The notes under the pieces are model-generated. The model was not told the origin of the DNA, searched no databases, and saw only the letters and a program-made list of their open reading frames with translations. From a bacterium (GTDB lineage Bacteria; Patescibacteriota; Saccharimonadia; Saccharimonadales; UBA4665), in NCBI GenBank assembly GCA_021800155.1, contig JAJYZG010000008.1, forward strand, positions 1-37,271: 37,271 nt of DNA. The letters are read 5' to 3'. Position numbers and translations under genes: made by a program. Positions 25,385 to 33,368 of this stretch are shown one piece after another. Each line of letters starts with the position of its first letter. Positions within the stretch are counted from its first letter, which is position 1.

Positions 25385-25602
25385 CGTTTTGCAAGATTAG
25401 TAAAATCTCTCTTGTATTTATTCAAAATCTCTTTGGCTGAATCTATGACTTTTTGATCTTCACTATTTTTATTATTCAGTGGGCGTACTATTACCTCAAC
25501 CTCATCGCCAAATGAAATATTTTGTCGTTTAAGGTCTTTCGCGGGTATAGTCACGCCGCCGCTTGTGCCTATCTTTATAACTTTTTGGATACTTTGAATC
25601 AT
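25381..25602 (-). CDS. AbrB/MazE-type antitoxin
   Basis: A 73-residue swapped-hairpin (SpoVT-AbrB) protein: QKVIKIGTSGGVTIPAKDL and GDEVEVIVRP are the AbrB DNA-binding core, and the charged tail (IDSAKEILNKYKRDFTNL) should bind and block the toxin. It is the first gene of the pair with the Doc toxin, which more classically pairs with a Phd antitoxin. Like other antitoxins it probably represses its own promoter, which lies directly upstream. Confidence 0.88.
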   Translation of the reverse strand: MIQSIQKVIKIGTSGGVTIPAKDLKRQNISFGDEVEVIVRPLNNKNSEDQKVIDSAKEILNKYKRDFTNLAKR

Positions 25603-25609
25603 TCCTAAT

Positions 25610-25639
25610 ATTTTAATGTTATTATAATAATCTTGTCAA
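25610..25639 (-). promoter_or_regulatory. Leaderless-type promoter of toxin-antitoxin operon
   Basis: On the minus strand, TTGACA (consensus -35), an 18-base spacer and TAAAAT lie seven bases before the antitoxin ATG. Transcription would start at or next to the start codon. The overlapping TATAAT/TAATAACATTA stretch is partly symmetric and could be an AbrB-type operator. Confidence 0.6.
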
Positions 25640-25894
25640 TATATTTCATAGGCGACTATACCATAACAGCGAGTAAATTAAGGACGTTATAAATGTGCGC
25701 AACCTTTCTTGTGGTCCAATAATTATCATCAAGCCTTGTATAGTAAGCAATATGACTATGGCTTTAGCCGCTTGCGACAGTAATTAAATAATCACTGACG
25801 TTGACTAATTGAGGGTTGATAAGAACAATAATCCATACCACCCTTACGCAAGAAGTTCTGTACAATCCTGAGGGTTGGCCATGGCAGCTTCTAT
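25640..25894. other. Intergenic stretch
   Basis: No gene recognised. Its right end may already belong to the left end of the IS3 relic. Confidence 0.4.
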
Positions 25895-26695
25895 GAGTCT
25901 GGTCGTTAAAAGCAAAAACCGACTAGGAGTTGGTAAGTACATTACTCAAAGTACATGAACTACACCCGTTCTATGGAGTCAGGAGATTAAGCCTAGAGTT
26001 GGGTGGGAGCGAGAATAAAACCAGACGCGTTAGAAAACTGGCCTAGCTTGAAATACCACTAGCTTCTTGAAAGCATAAATACAGACGCATCTAGCCAGAA
26101 AAAAATGCCTCGGTTAACGTCCTAAGGTGCTATGCTGTGTTGAAGAACGAACTCAGGCCCCAAGCGGCTTGGATTATTCAGGTATGGTTAATGCTGAAGC
26201 TTCGGTTTAGGACTTTAGCTACATGAGATTTACATGCTGCTTTCTTTACCTGGCGGTAGTACTGGATATTAAAACTAGGCAAGCTGCAGGTTGGCGACTC
26301 GGCACCAACCATCCTAGCGAGCTAACCCATGGGGTATTACTAGATGCTTTAAGTAAACATCACCAGCCGGCTATCCTACACTCCGAACAAGGCTCAGAGT
26401 ATTTAAGTTACAAACATTAGTTACTCTGCGACAAACTAGAAATCCCGCTTAGTTGTTCAGATAAATCTAGCCCTTGGCAGAACGGTTTTATGGAGAGATG
26501 TTTTAATACTTTCAAAACTGAGCTTGGACCAAAACTATATTTAAAGATTTAAGCCAAGTGCATGAAGCTATTGCTCTTCAAATCCATTACTACAATACAA
26601 AACGAATCCACTTTGCCTTAAAGACAACTCCTGCTAATTATGCTAATCAACTTAATTTAAGTAAACACAACCTGTTCGGACAAGTGGTAGCTTGA
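25895..26695 (+). pseudogene. IS3 family transposase (OrfB), decayed
   Basis: Pieces of the rve integrase core in several frames, in order: LLKVHELHPFYGVRRLSLEL then ENKTRRVRKL (25942 onward); CCFLYLAVVLDIKTRQAAGW and HHQPAILHSEQGSEYLSYKH (26223-26420); CDKLEIPLSCSDKSSPWQNG then MERCFNTFKTELG; and IALQIHYYNTKRIHFALKTT up to a TGA at 26695. LYLAVVLDI gives the first Asp and F/MER the Glu; HSEQGSEY has Glu where the second Asp (HSDQG) belongs, a lost catalytic residue. Several frameshifts and stops. It ends two bases from the end of the convergent signal peptidase gene. Confidence 0.85.
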
Positions 26696-26697
26696 CG

Positions 26698-27349
26698 CTA
26701 GCTTATTTTTAATACACCGATTACTTTGCCAATTATGTTTGTTAATGGAATTGGGCCAAGTATCCTTGAGTCCAGCGCTATCATGCGATTGTCGCCCAGT
26801 ATATATACACTATTTGAGGGAACTACTAAATTTACACTGCCTAATGTTCTTGCTCCTGAAGGTTCATAGCTGGTGCTAGGATCGAAACCGTTCGGATGAC
26901 TGCGATTGTATACAGTTAGTGCGCCATTTTGAATAACAACCTGATCACCGCCTAATGCAATTACTCTTGATATAATATCTTGGCTTTGACCTTGGAAAGA
27001 AATTTCTATTAACACCATGTCATTTATTGACACCGACGTGCTCAGTAGTTTGTTGTTTGCCGCATAAAAAGTTGCAACTAATACATTCTGCCCATTATTA
27101 AGAGTGGGGGACATTGCTGCTCCGTTTAGTACGTAAGATTTCTCTAGAAGGGTAGTCGAATAAGCTAGAGTTGCTATATATGTAACGTAAACAATTACAG
27201 CTATACCTAAAATGCTCAGAAATATATAAAATAACTTTTTGAACTTACGCGGTTTTGTTACTACTGAATTTGAAATAGTCGATGGGTCGATAGGGCTAGA
27301 GTATGGCGTTTGAATGCTTGAAGTTTGATCTATTTTTTTGGTTGTCCAT
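26698..27349 (-). CDS. Signal peptidase I with apparent frameshift and missing Lys
   Basis: An S26 signal peptidase. The uninterrupted domain starts at about 27331: a polar N-terminus, basic KPRKFKK, one membrane helix (LFYIFLSILGIAVIVYVTYI), then GAAMSPTLNNG with the catalytic Ser, box D IISRVIALGGDQV and box E GDNRMIALDSR. In box D the catalytic Lys of KR(V/I) is replaced by Ser, leaving SR. The only ATG upstream (27349, reading MDNQK) is in a different frame and joins the rest only if one A is lost from an A7 run at 27332-27338. Alternatives are a rare start codon (CTG or ATA) in the intact frame, or an inactive gene. Internal ATG 27114 would cut just before the catalytic Ser and lose the anchor. 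Confidence 0.75.
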
Positions 27350-27407
27350 ATATGCAGTTTATCATTAACTTGACCTGTTTAATTAACGATAATGACAGAA
27401 TATTTGT

Positions 27408-27605
27408 ATGAGCGAAGATCAATTTACGAAGCTATCTAAATATATAGAAGAAGACATTGATAGGGTAACTAGGCAGCTCAACACTAGGCCCCCGGAACGA
27501 CACCACTACCAAACTCATGATGAGGTGTTTCGCTCAAAGAAATATTTACTATTTGTAGTTTTGATCCAGGATATATCAAGTACATCTCAAAAGGATACAC
27601 TGTAG
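27408..27605 (+). pseudogene. IS30 transposase C-terminal fragment
   Basis: The frame reads EDQFTKLSKYIEEDIDRVTR then QLNTRPPERHHYQTHDEVF, the end of an IS30 transposase (itxEQ..L......LNxRPRkxLxYxTPxEVF). It starts within the C-terminal domain and continues into unrelated sequence. It is a separate relic from the element at 23368, whose C-terminus differs. Confidence 0.55.
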
Positions 27606-27684
27606 TATGGGCTACCCGCGATACTAGTTCAAATGCAGCAAAGCCCCTGAGTTTTATACGCAGTAACGTAGAGCGACTATATGC

Positions 27685-28713
27685 TCATTTAAGAATGAGC
27701 GAGGCTATAAACGCATAGCGCTGCACTGATGCGGCAAAAGCATGAGTTTCGCCAGGTAATATAATCTGCCTAACCTTATGGTCGCGAAATTTTAAACGGA
27801 GCTGCGAAGCTATTCTGGTGTTTGCAACCAAAGGACTAATCTTACTATTCTGACCCGAGCATAGAGTTAGTGACAAACCCGCTTGTCTATCGAGTGCCTG
27901 GAATAAGGTTCTTTCCGTTCCATCAAGAAATAATGACGATAGATATGCGGTTAGGTTTCGGTTAGGAGCGCTTGATTTCAAGTTTGAAACAGTTCGTAAG
28001 ATAGAATCCGCAGGATGATTCCAGGCAAATTTAAGATTTGGATATTCTAGTAAGAATCTGGACAATCGTTCTAACTTAGTTGATCGAGAAACCCTGGGTG
28101 CTTCTACAAGGACCAAGTTATTAACTTTTATCTGATCGTTTGCATTAGCCGCAATTGCGCTGGCAATCTCGGCGCCCAGTGAGTAGCCAATACAGTTTAT
28201 GGACTTGATACCTAATGAGCCGAGCAGACTCAGCATCGAGGTGGCGACTGAATCATAGCTGTTATTTTTAAGATCAGACTTTTGTTTTGTAGTAAGGTCG
28301 CCCGAATACCCAAAACCAGGCGTTCCGATTAATATTAGCGAATCGTTAATCGCTGAGGCCAAGCGGTATGCCGTGTATTGGACATGTGGGCGATCGGGAT
28401 GATCACCCAGCGGTGTGTTCAAAACAGTGACTACTGACTCCGATATTTTGTTGTCCGAAGGCCAGTTGTAACGTTGAATCCTAAATGATTGATCGGTTTC
28501 AGGAGCAATTGCCGTTTCGATCTCGGGTAGCGCTTGCTTCAGCGATAACCAGTCATCTGTGCCGGTTTTTGTCTTACCGTAGCCAAGCTGCTCAGAATAT
28601 GCCAAATATTCGTTGAGGTCCACGCCGTCTCGAGCATTAAACTCCGATATTGGATTGTGCAATGGGACGACGAACCTACTCGATCCCCACAACTCTGAGC
28701 TTTTAAAATCCAT
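27685..28713 (-). CDS. Alpha/beta hydrolase
   Basis: A 342-residue hydrolase-fold protein. The nucleophile elbow is CIGYSLGAEIA (GxSxG with Ser), an oxyanion-side loop is GTPGFGYSGDLTT, and LPGETHAFAASVQ near the C-terminus provides the catalytic His; the acid probably lies in the preceding strand. The N-terminal 100 residues (FVVPLHNPISEFNARDGVDL and following) are an unrecognised extension or cap. No signal peptide, so cytoplasmic. The ATG at 28713 was chosen over a GTG at 28731. No Shine-Dalgarno is visible. The substrate is unknown; it could hydrolyse an ester or act in antibiotic or lipid metabolism. Confidence 0.8.
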   Translation of the reverse strand: MDFKSSELWGSSRFVVPLHNPISEFNARDGVDLNEYLAYSEQLGYGKTKTGTDDWLSLKQALPEIETAIAPETDQSFRIQRYNWPSDNKISESVVTVLNTPLGDHPDRPHVQYTAYRLASAINDSLILIGTPGFGYSGDLTTKQKSDLKNNSYDSVATSMLSLLGSLGIKSINCIGYSLGAEIASAIAANANDQIKVNNLVLVEAPRVSRSTKLERLSRFLLEYPNLKFAWNHPADSILRTVSNLKSSAPNRNLTAYLSSLFLDGTERTLFQALDRQAGLSLTLCSGQNSKISPLVANTRIASQLRLKFRDHKVRQIILPGETHAFAASVQRYAFIASLILK

Positions 28714-28792
28714 AATATATAACAATAACACAAAGTACGGCGTTTGGCAAGCTGAGCTGTAGTCTGGCTGGCCATATGCGACGAAGTTAGAA

Positions 28793-29344
28793 CTAAACTG
28801 CAGCCATCTTGCACAGCTGCCTACCTAAATCGTTGACGGGCCTATTCTTGACAACCTCTACAGCATCTTGCAGTAAAATATGGACTCGCATTAAACAATC
28901 GTCGTTCATAGGTAAGACACCCGTTTTCTTCCTTTGTATGCTATTAGAATTCATATCCACGCTGTATACTGTCCCAAATATTGATCTACCTGTGGATATA
29001 TCGGTAATGCCTCGATCTATAAATAAAAATCCGGCAAACTTTAGCATAGGGTTGTATTCGCTATACCTAAACCTCCAGCCATACTCAATATTCCTATCCG
29101 ACAAACTGCTTTGCGGATGATATATAAGTATTGGTCCAAGCCTAAAGCTGGGCGGCATATGCTCTATAAGCAATCTTGCGTTATCTATGGACTGTGTATT
29201 TATTATCTCTCGTATATCTGTGTCGAGTTCATAATGGATATCTATTTCATCGTCTGCTGTATAAGAGCTGGTAGAGCCATAAAGCATTCCCTCAAGGTCA
29301 CTATTATTCCATTCAATCTCTTTCCCCATGCCATAATCATACAT
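28793..29344 (-). CDS. Unknown protein
   Basis: A 183-residue acidic, soluble protein of no family I recognise. Aromatic-rich beta-like segments (SFRLGPILIYHPQSSL; NIEYGWRFRYSEYNPMLKF; GFLFIDRGITDISTG) are followed by a C-terminal helix with LMRVHILLQDAVEVV. No signal peptide or membrane helix. It precedes the alpha/beta hydrolase gene by 79 bases in the same direction and may be co-transcribed. An AGGAG lies too far upstream (about 20 bases) to be its ribosome binding site. Confidence 0.6.
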   Translation of the reverse strand: MYDYGMGKEIEWNNSDLEGMLYGSTSSYTADDEIDIHYELDTDIREIINTQSIDNARLLIEHMPPSFRLGPILIYHPQSSLSDRNIEYGWRFRYSEYNPMLKFAGFLFIDRGITDISTGRSIFGTVYSVDMNSNSIQRKKTGVLPMNDDCLMRVHILLQDAVEVVKNRPVNDLGRQLCKMAAV

Positions 29345-29377
29345 TATTCAAGTGTTGGGTACGCTCCTTGTCTATAA

Positions 29378-29614
29378 CTGGCTCATTCACCGCACTTAAG
29401 TGGTCGCATTGAAAACTCTCATGGCGTAGATAAGTACTGCTATAAAAGATTAACAATCAACAGCTACGAAAAGAGTGAGTTAAAAGAGTTCCTGGGATTC
29501 TATAGGACTTCTAATCCTATTGACCCAACCACAATACCATCACAAAAATTAATTAGTTCTCTTTTATCTTTTATAGAAATAATGTCCGTAGCTGGAATAC
29601 AACCTCGTAGTTAA
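29378..29614 (+). pseudogene. IS481-like integrase-core fragment
   Basis: An open frame bounded by stops reads AHSPHLSGRIENSHGVDKY, then YEKSELKEFLGFYRTSNPID and SLLSFIEIMSVAGIQPRS. HSPHLxGxxExSHxxD is the Glu-containing segment of IS481-type transposases (HSPHLNGKVERSHRTD). The earlier Asp residues and any start codon are missing, so it is a C-terminal remnant. Confidence 0.55.
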
Positions 29615-29630
29615 CTATTTATTAGAGAGC

Positions 29631-30890
29631 TTAAACTAATCTTCTTTTGGGAGAATTCCAACTTATGTTGTTTTTTGAAATACTATTGCTAAGTGACGGT
29701 AACCTTACCAAAGACTTTAACAATGCTATATACTCAACGAAAGATAACGCGTAGAGCGCCAAATATACTGGTGGCGCATAATAGGTCAAAATAAGTTTTT
29801 GCTTGATTGATACACTCGTACTTGACCAGAGATTTATTAAAATGTATGAAAGAATAACCCCAAACGACATAATAAATATGCCGAAACTTTGATATTCATA
29901 AATTATGTAGAGTAAATAAAGAATTATAAATGGTTCCAGCAAAAATAATCCCTCTTGAACTAATGCATAAGGTAGCATTATTAAAGTTAACTGTTTGCTA
30001 TGATCAGGATTTGAGTTGAAAAAAGTTCGTTTATTTTTTAAAAACGTTTGCATTCTCCCATACTTCCAGCGAAAACGTTGACTTATAAGTGACTTTACGT
30101 CTTGAACGCTCTCAGTATAAGCAATAGCATTGGCAGCATAAGCCAACTTATTCTGTCGGCTGCCTCGAGAAACAAACTTCATGCTCAAATCAATGTCTTC
30201 TGTCATTGTATTGGTGTCATAGTAGCCAACCTGGAGAAGTGATTTAGTTCTAAACATTGAGCCAATTCCGCCAATAATATACTCAATGGAATATGCATTT
30301 TGAGCGCGCTTCATGCTATATGAAATGATGTATTCAAATCTTTGGACAAGATTCAAAAGAGTATTTTGTTCATTTATGACTACATTGGCGGCTACTGCGA
30401 CAACATCTTTTTCCCTAAAATACTGAATTTCGTTATAAATTGCATATTTATCAAGCGTAGAATCCGCATCCAAACACATTACATACGGTGATTTAACATA
30501 TCTTTTAAGGGCGTAATTTAAACTTGCAGCTTTACCTTTATTTTTTTGGTCAATTAGTCTAATGCGGTCCCTGTTTGTTTTGGTTATGTAAGAACGTACA
30601 ACGTCTCTAGTATTATCGGTAGATCCGTCATTAATAATGATTACTTTTAGTCGACATTTTGGGTATTTACTACTGAGGATTGAATCTAGGCATTGGATTA
30701 TATTATGTTGTTCGTTTCTAGCGGGAACCAACACGGTTACATTGGGGGTGAACCTACTCCGATTTTTATTTGTCACTTTTTTAATTTTAATGTTGTACAG
30801 ATCTGAACCAACTAAATATATGCCCATTCTTACAAGATTAACCATACAAATTACTATGATAATATCGGTAATTATTTCTGTAGTACTCAT
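29631..30890 (-). CDS. Membrane family 2 glycosyltransferase (PgaC/hyaluronan-synthase-like)
   Basis: A 419-residue processive-type GT2. An N-terminal helix (ITDIIIVICMVNLVRMGIYL) is followed by the GT-A domain with VTVLVPARNEQHNI, INDGSTDNTRDV (88-96), DAD at 141-143, TED at 230-232 and QRFRW at 271-275. The QxxRW motif marks processive synthases of the PgaC/chitin/hyaluronan/cellulose class. Three or four C-terminal helices form the channel. It probably makes a surface poly-N-acetylhexosamine or similar glycan; the sugar cannot be told. The ATG overlaps the end of the sortase gene (ATGA), so both are in one operon. Confidence 0.88.
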   Translation of the reverse strand: MSTTEIITDIIIVICMVNLVRMGIYLVGSDLYNIKIKKVTNKNRSRFTPNVTVLVPARNEQHNIIQCLDSILSSKYPKCRLKVIIINDGSTDNTRDVVRSYITKTNRDRIRLIDQKNKGKAASLNYALKRYVKSPYVMCLDADSTLDKYAIYNEIQYFREKDVVAVAANVVINEQNTLLNLVQRFEYIISYSMKRAQNAYSIEYIIGGIGSMFRTKSLLQVGYYDTNTMTEDIDLSMKFVSRGSRQNKLAYAANAIAYTESVQDVKSLISQRFRWKYGRMQTFLKNKRTFFNSNPDHSKQLTLIMLPYALVQEGLFLLEPFIILYLLYIIYEYQSFGIFIMSFGVILSYILINLWSSTSVSIKQKLILTYYAPPVYLALYALSFVEYIALLKSLVRLPSLSNSISKNNISWNSPKRRLV

Positions 30891-31486
30891 TTATAGCCAA
30901 CCAAATTAAAAATTACGACTTTTCTTGACGTGGCATACCAGTTATCACAAGTTATAAGTACTAAGATTGGCTTCTTGCTGTGAGTAAATAATATGGAAGT
31001 GTTAGTTGGTTTAACTACGGTATTAGACTTATAAGAGTAAACGAATACATGCTTATTATTGGTGTATACATACGCGACGTCCGACCTATTGGCGTTTAAT
31101 AAATTACCGAAAATGGAACCATATATATGGCCATAAATTATAGTTTCGCCCGTTTTATTGTTCGGCAGAATACTGCTTGAATCATATATTGCGTCATAAT
31201 TTGAAAGGGTCCATGCCAAACTATGGCTGTTATACGTTCCTTTTATTATATTGTTGTCAATGCTAAGCTGAGGAATTACTATACGTATCGGTTCACCGGA
31301 GATAGTATTACGAGCCGTATTCTTAGTGTCTGTTATAGTTTTCGATATTTTGGACGTTGTATTTTGCAAATATACATATTGCTCATGATGCCGCCAAAAT
31401 GCCACAAACATCACAAAAAATATTAATGCATATAGAGGCTGTACACGCAGAATCAGAGGTACACTACGCGAAGAAGTTTTACTCAT
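30887..31486 (-). CDS. Sortase
   Basis: A 199-residue transpeptidase. A membrane anchor at about 17-31 (LYALIFFVMFVAFW) is followed by a polar stalk and a sortase barrel. Active site: His120 in IIYGHIYGSIFGNL, Cys180 in VLITCDNW and Arg188 in ATSRKVVIF. The barrel (RIVIPQLSIDNNIIKGT; AWTLSNYDAIYDSS) is compact and the protein ends right after the Arg strand, like class D/E-type sortases. It cuts LPXTG-like signals and joins them to cell-wall material; the LPFTG protein just upstream is the obvious partner. No clear Shine-Dalgarno; it lies 32 bases after that gene. Confidence 0.9.
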   Translation of the reverse strand: MSKTSSRSVPLILRVQPLYALIFFVMFVAFWRHHEQYVYLQNTTSKISKTITDTKNTARNTISGEPIRIVIPQLSIDNNIIKGTYNSHSLAWTLSNYDAIYDSSSILPNNKTGETIIYGHIYGSIFGNLLNANRSDVAYVYTNNKHVFVYSYKSNTVVKPTNTSILFTHSKKPILVLITCDNWYATSRKVVIFNLVGYK

Positions 31487-31518
31487 AGTATTTAATAGGA
31501 ACTAAAGTTCGGTAACTA

Positions 31519-31698
31519 TTAAACAAATCTAGAATAAATACGGGAAGCTATTAGGCTAAGCATAACAATAGAACCTACTGCAATCAAACTAATACTTAGC
31601 ACAGTAAGTAAGATGTTACCCCCAGTAAAAGGTAGTAATGCCACGCCCCCACCGGTCGTTGAAATACCGCTTATAGAGCCATTCGTGTTACCTGACAT
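31519..31698 (-). CDS. Tiny LPXTG-anchored protein (59 residues)
   Basis: The protein is little more than a sorting signal: about 20 Gly/Ser/Thr/Asn-rich residues (MSGNTNGSISGISTTGGG), then LPFTGG, a membrane helix (LLTVLSISLIAVGSIVMLSL) and a basic tail (SRIYSRFV). There is no N-terminal signal peptide, so export would use the single helix with an N-out orientation. The frame is open further upstream, but this ATG has GGAG seven bases before it. It heads the operon with the sortase and the GT2. It could be a linker, a substrate carrying a modification, or a decoy; the sequence cannot tell. Confidence 0.75.
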   Translation of the reverse strand: MSGNTNGSISGISTTGGGVALLPFTGGNILLTVLSISLIAVGSIVMLSLIASRIYSRFV

Positions 31699-31738
31699 AT
31701 ATAATCTCCTAAAATTACACTTATTAAGACTCACGGGC

Positions 31739-31765
31739 TTACATTGGCGATATACCAGCAAGCAC
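31739..31765 (-). CDS. Possible 8-residue leader peptide
   Basis: A GTG start nine bases after an AAGGAG motif (31775-31780) encodes VLAGISPM and a TAA. It lies in the 5' leader of the sortase operon, between the promoter and the LPXTG gene. A strong ribosome binding site for so short a frame suggests a regulatory leader peptide, but chance cannot be excluded. Confidence 0.3.
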   Translation of the reverse strand: MLAGISPM

Positions 31766-31789
31766 AGTAATAGTCTCCTTTGTAAATAT

Positions 31790-31818
31790 ATTCTACACTG
31801 TGCGTGAGCTAATGGCAA
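31790..31818 (-). promoter_or_regulatory. Promoter of LPXTG-sortase-GT2 operon
   Basis: On the minus strand, TTGCCA (31818-31813), a 17-base spacer and TAGAAT (31795-31790): one mismatch from consensus in each box. It predicts transcription from about 31783 and a leader of about 85 bases. Confidence 0.65.
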
Positions 31819-32059
31819 GTTTGTATTATAATGTATGTGCTTATGGTTTCTTTATCTCTATGAAAAACTATAATTTTTGTTCGTCTCATAAATGCCAAAC
31901 CATTGGTCTTAGACGTAGTGATAAGTAATAAGTGTATATATTAATATGGATCACTCTTACACGAAACTACAGCACATTGTCTTTGACAAAAATCAGTAAG
32001 TAGTGGTAGATGGATATTTGAACGCAGCACGGCTAGCAAATGAAGTTTATTGTATTGCC
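31819..32059. other. Intergenic stretch
   Basis: No gene or repeat recognised between the sortase-operon promoter and the HsdR relic. Confidence 0.4.
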
Positions 32060-32550
32060 CTACGGCATGTTAGCGCCAAGCTGTACGTGCACTGGGAGAA
32101 AAATGCACCGAAGCCCTTCGAGCTCTAGAAGGTTCTTTGCCAGCTTCGGTATATTCAATGTCACCACTCCTGGCATCAATAACCGTGCCAGAGAAGGCTA
32201 CGATTGCTCTTTCCGCGTATCCTTGCTTGGCCAAGTAATCGCGAACTGCCCGGTAATGACGTACAGCATGTAGACGTGACTTGGTAACAATCATAGCTTG
32301 CGCTTTACCTTCTATCAGAAGCTCAATCTGAGGACGGAAGTGTTCAACCATTAGCTCGGCTTTCTTTTCGATGCCGTGATCGTGAAGGTCAGCATAACCT
32401 ATGGCCAGGCGATAGGCTTTCTTCTTTTCAAACTCAGGGTTAATCTCGGCCGCTTTTTAGGCAAGTTCAAAGTACATCTTGTATGTGTGTGTAGTTCTTC
32501 AAAACATCCAGAATAAAGCCTTTTTCAATGGTTTGCTTCAGGTAAATAGG
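32060..32550 (-). pseudogene. hsdR: Type I restriction subunit HsdR, internal fragment
   Basis: Minus-strand pieces read YLKQTIEKGFILDVLKNYTH, then in the next frame MYFELA, a stop, KAAEINPEFEKKKAYRLAIG, and in continuous frame MVEHFRPQIELLIEGKAQAM, IVTKSRLHAVRHYRAV, RAIVAFSGTVIDARSGDIEY and TEAG. These are the helicase-domain core segments of HsdR (EEGFILDVLKNYT; GKAKAMIVTSSRLHAVRY; VAFSGTV; YTE). One frameshift, one stop and loss of both ends make it a remnant. No hsdM or hsdS is in the window. Confidence 0.8.
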
Positions 32551-32617
32551 CAGATAGATGCTGCTCAAAAATAGTTTTATCCTGAGCTGGTAACCCGACA
32601 AGATACCTTATGCCTTT

Positions 32618-32655
32618 ATGTCTGGATGATACTACTATGTCTGGATGATACTACC
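32618..32655 (+). repeat. 19-base tandem duplication
   Basis: Two adjacent copies of ATGTCTGGATGATACTACY differing only at the last base. It lies just beyond the HsdR relic. Probably a simple slippage duplication in non-coding DNA. Confidence 0.7.
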
Positions 32656-33041
32656 TCAAACGAGAAATCACTGAATCTAAGCAGGAACTTGTCTTTAAAT
32701 GTCATATTCGAGCCTAGAGTGTAAAGTCCCGAGAGCAGCTGCTCGGTAGTGATTGGTCACTTCTCGCTAAACGATGGCGGTGTTATTTCAATAAGTACGG
32801 TCTTTTGTTTAAGCAAAAGTTTTCGGTTAATTATACGGAGATGTAAATCAAAGGCAAAAATTAAAAGTAGGACTATTATAACGGTGAAGATTATGATTAA
32901 GATTAAACCTAATCTCATAAGTCTGCTCCCGTTAGGTTACATTTGGATAATAGATTAAGATATCTATCTGATCAATAAATAATGAGATAAGATTTAATAT
33001 TTGGTGATAAAACGTGCCTGTAAATTATACTTAAGGACACA
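32656..33041. other. Intergenic stretch
   Basis: About 385 bases with no convincing gene; the only ORF is a basic, low-complexity frame without motifs. A TATACT at about 33027 and an AAGGA serve the following HTH relic. Confidence 0.4.
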
Positions 33042-33244
33042 ATGACTCCACGAACTACTATCGGACAGATTTTTAAGAATGCTAGAAAAAGTCAGGACTG
33101 AACTCACACTGAAGTTGCACAAAAAGCTCATATAACTATGAATATTTACTCTCATATCGAACGAAACGTTCAAGAACCCTCTTTAATACCGTAATGAAGA
33201 TTGCCACGGCTCTTGATATTGATCCTTCAAAACCAACAGATTAG
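33042..33244 (+). pseudogene. Xre-type HTH regulator, decayed
   Basis: An ATG with an AAGGA ribosome binding site opens TIGQIFKNARKSQD, a TGA where Trp would fit, then THTEVAQKAHITMNIYSHIE and, after a frameshift, NTVMKIATALDIDPSKP. This is the complete Xre/Cro helix-turn-helix (R..R...GxT..E.A..A.......S.IE.....PS....M.IA.AL.I.P). One stop and one frameshift disable it. It could once have regulated the neighbouring restriction or helicase genes. Confidence 0.75.
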
Positions 33245-33368
33245 ATGTCAATAACTGTATACTTCTAGCGAAAGGTTCGCGTGACTTACGAGACAACTGA
33301 AGCCTTTCTTTAAAGTTCAAAAGCCATTATGCTTGCTATTAGTAAATCGTAGCGTTAATCTGATAATA

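Noticed and set aside
27685-28814. Alternative-frame ORF at 28539-28814 between the hydrolase and the unknown gene
   Set aside because: It overlaps the real hydrolase frame and the upstream gene, and has no motif.
32618-32655. Tandem 19-base repeat as a CRISPR remnant
   Set aside because: The copies are directly adjacent with no spacer and there are only two; no cas genes are present.
32749-32958. 69-codon basic ORF
   Set aside because: Low-complexity Lys/Ile composition typical of AT-rich non-coding sequence; no start signal.
23950-33090. TGA read as Gly or Trp (alternative genetic code)
   Set aside because: TGA in the IS30 relic stands where Gly is expected and in the Xre relic where Trp is expected, but both genes also carry frameshifts and other damage, and intact genes (for example the sortase and the ABC ATPase) end in TGA.
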